Part shown: in pieces, positions 63,374 through 64,000 of the stretch
Numbering within the stretch: the stretch's first letter is position 1
Layout: each line of letters starts with the position of its first letter
DNA from: Bipolaris cookei
Lineage: Eukaryota; Ascomycota; Dothideomycetes; Pleosporales; Pleosporaceae
DNA: 64,000 bases
NCBI GenBank assembly: GCA_002286855.1
Contig: NRSV01000095.1
Span: 20,315-84,314 of the forward strand
Direction: 5' to 3'
Made by a program: the position numbers and the translations under genes
The notes under the pieces: generated by a model
Database searches by the model: none
What the model saw: only the letters and a program-made list of their open reading frames with translations
Told to the model about the DNA's origin: nothing

Positions 63374-64000
63374 ATGCCGCCAGACAGTGATACTATTACA
63401 ATAAATACCCAAAAAAACAGACAAGAGAGTCTAGGGCCAGAGGCTCAAATCGATAGAGAAATGGAGATAGAGCCTACTCCAGTCACCCCCACCCAAAACC
63501 AACAAACACCTAGCGTGTTTGAAATACCAATACTACCACCAAATAAGCGATACGCTAACTTCTCGCCAGAAATTACCTATAGAGGCAGAAACCCATACCA
63601 AAACAACTCTAGCCCAAAACCAATTGCCAAGACCTCTGAGCAGGCAATCTACTGGGCTAGAGACCTTATTCTCCAAGCCTCCACAATGGAAGAGTCCCAC
63701 GTAGCTCAAAACAAGCTACTAGAGCTACTAGACGTCTTTAGAGACTATACTGAAACAGGCAGAGTAGCTAACCAATTTACAGAAAAGCTATCTGCTAAGC
63801 TAGCCTACCACTCAGCCACGCTTGCAAACGCCTCGCAGCAAGCAACAAAGACACTTAAACAAGCCACAATTGCAGCGTCAAATAAGGCACAACCAGCAGC
63901 CCAACCAGCTCAAAAACCAGCCCAAAACTCCTACGCTGCAATAGTAGCAAATAACCCAAACCAAGCCTGGACAACAGTACAGCCAAGGAAGAAGCCAGCC
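63374..64000 (+). CDS. LINE (Tad1-like) ORF1 / gag-like protein, partial at right edge
   Basis: Open from ATG at 63374 (MPPDSDTITINTQKNRQESL) to the end of the window, 209 codons with no stop. A-rich codon use is unlike the neighbouring genes. The motif AIYWARDLILQASTMEESHV and NKLLELLDVFRDYTETGRVA, then a Gln/Ala/Thr-rich segment ending SYAAIVANNPNQAWTTVQPR, match the first open frame of fungal non-LTR retrotransposons. A CCHC knuckle and the reverse transcriptase frame would be expected beyond the window. Intact so far. Confidence 0.75.
   Translation, partial: MPPDSDTITINTQKNRQESLGPEAQIDREMEIEPTPVTPTQNQQTPSVFEIPILPPNKRYANFSPEITYRGRNPYQNNSSPKPIAKTSEQAIYWARDLILQASTMEESHVAQNKLLELLDVFRDYTETGRVANQFTEKLSAKLAYHSATLANASQQATKTLKQATIAASNKAQPAAQPAQKPAQNSYAAIVANNPNQAWTTVQPRKKPA

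Noticed and set aside
1..64000. CRISPR arrays, integrated phage, bacterial-type defence systems
   Set aside because: Not expected in fungal nuclear DNA and no spaced direct repeats seen.

Overview
The window is nuclear DNA of a filamentous ascomycete. Short GT-AG introns of mostly 48-121 bp, dense genes with shared promoters, and fungal-type orthologues (RcoA/Tup1, HapE, Pex3, a ccg-9-type trehalose phosphorylase) all point that way. The style of the transposons, the kinase pseudogene and the F-box genes suggests a Dothideomycete, probably Pleosporales (Pyrenophora/Alternaria/Bipolaris-like). The order is inference, not proven.

Layout. 1-32 kb is a gene-rich housekeeping and carbon-metabolism block: a secreted GH6 cellulase, a SUT1-type sugar transporter divergent from an NHX1-type cation/proton exchanger, TRAPP subunit Trs33, a decayed small gene, cytosolic-type malate dehydrogenase, HapE (CCAAT-binding factor) divergent from Fcf2, purine nucleoside phosphorylase divergent from mitoribosomal protein Rsm10, a GH31 alpha-glucosidase next to trehalose phosphorylase, and the corepressor Tup1/RcoA. 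32.6-36.0 kb is a nested pair of Tc1/mariner-type elements: an Ant1/pogo-like element with an intact 550-aa transposase has a second, decayed element inserted inside its right inverted repeat. 36.1-37.2 kb holds a protein-kinase-like pseudogene. 37.7-40.3 kb is a six-exon M13 metallopeptidase. 41.9-46.65 kb is a row of three dead DNA transposons (Tc1-like; internally deleted pogo-like; Fot1-like with perfect 41-bp inverted repeats). 47.3-59.7 kb returns to genes: two alpha/beta hydrolases, a beta-carbonic anhydrase, an F-box protein, an acidic disordered protein, a broken coiled-coil gene, a GT8 glycosyltransferase and Pex3. 60.6-62.3 kb is a third pogo-like copy, and the right edge enters a LINE (Tad1-like) ORF1 that runs off the window.

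How the parts work together. Several genes concern sugar supply and storage (GH6, SUT1-type transporter, GH31, trehalose phosphorylase, GT8), but only GH31 and trehalose phosphorylase sit side by side on one strand. I see no secondary-metabolite cluster and no defence system. The most informative unusual content is the transposon set: three pogo-like copies carry complementary defects (intact transposase with an interrupted end; intact ends with the catalytic core deleted; intact ends with the DNA-binding domain deleted). In-frame TAG codons recur in the decayed reading frames, and one is demonstrably CAG to TAG by comparison with a sister copy, which fits light RIP (CpA to TpA).

Exon borders were placed by hand from splice consensus, reading frame and protein continuity, so single-base errors are possible.
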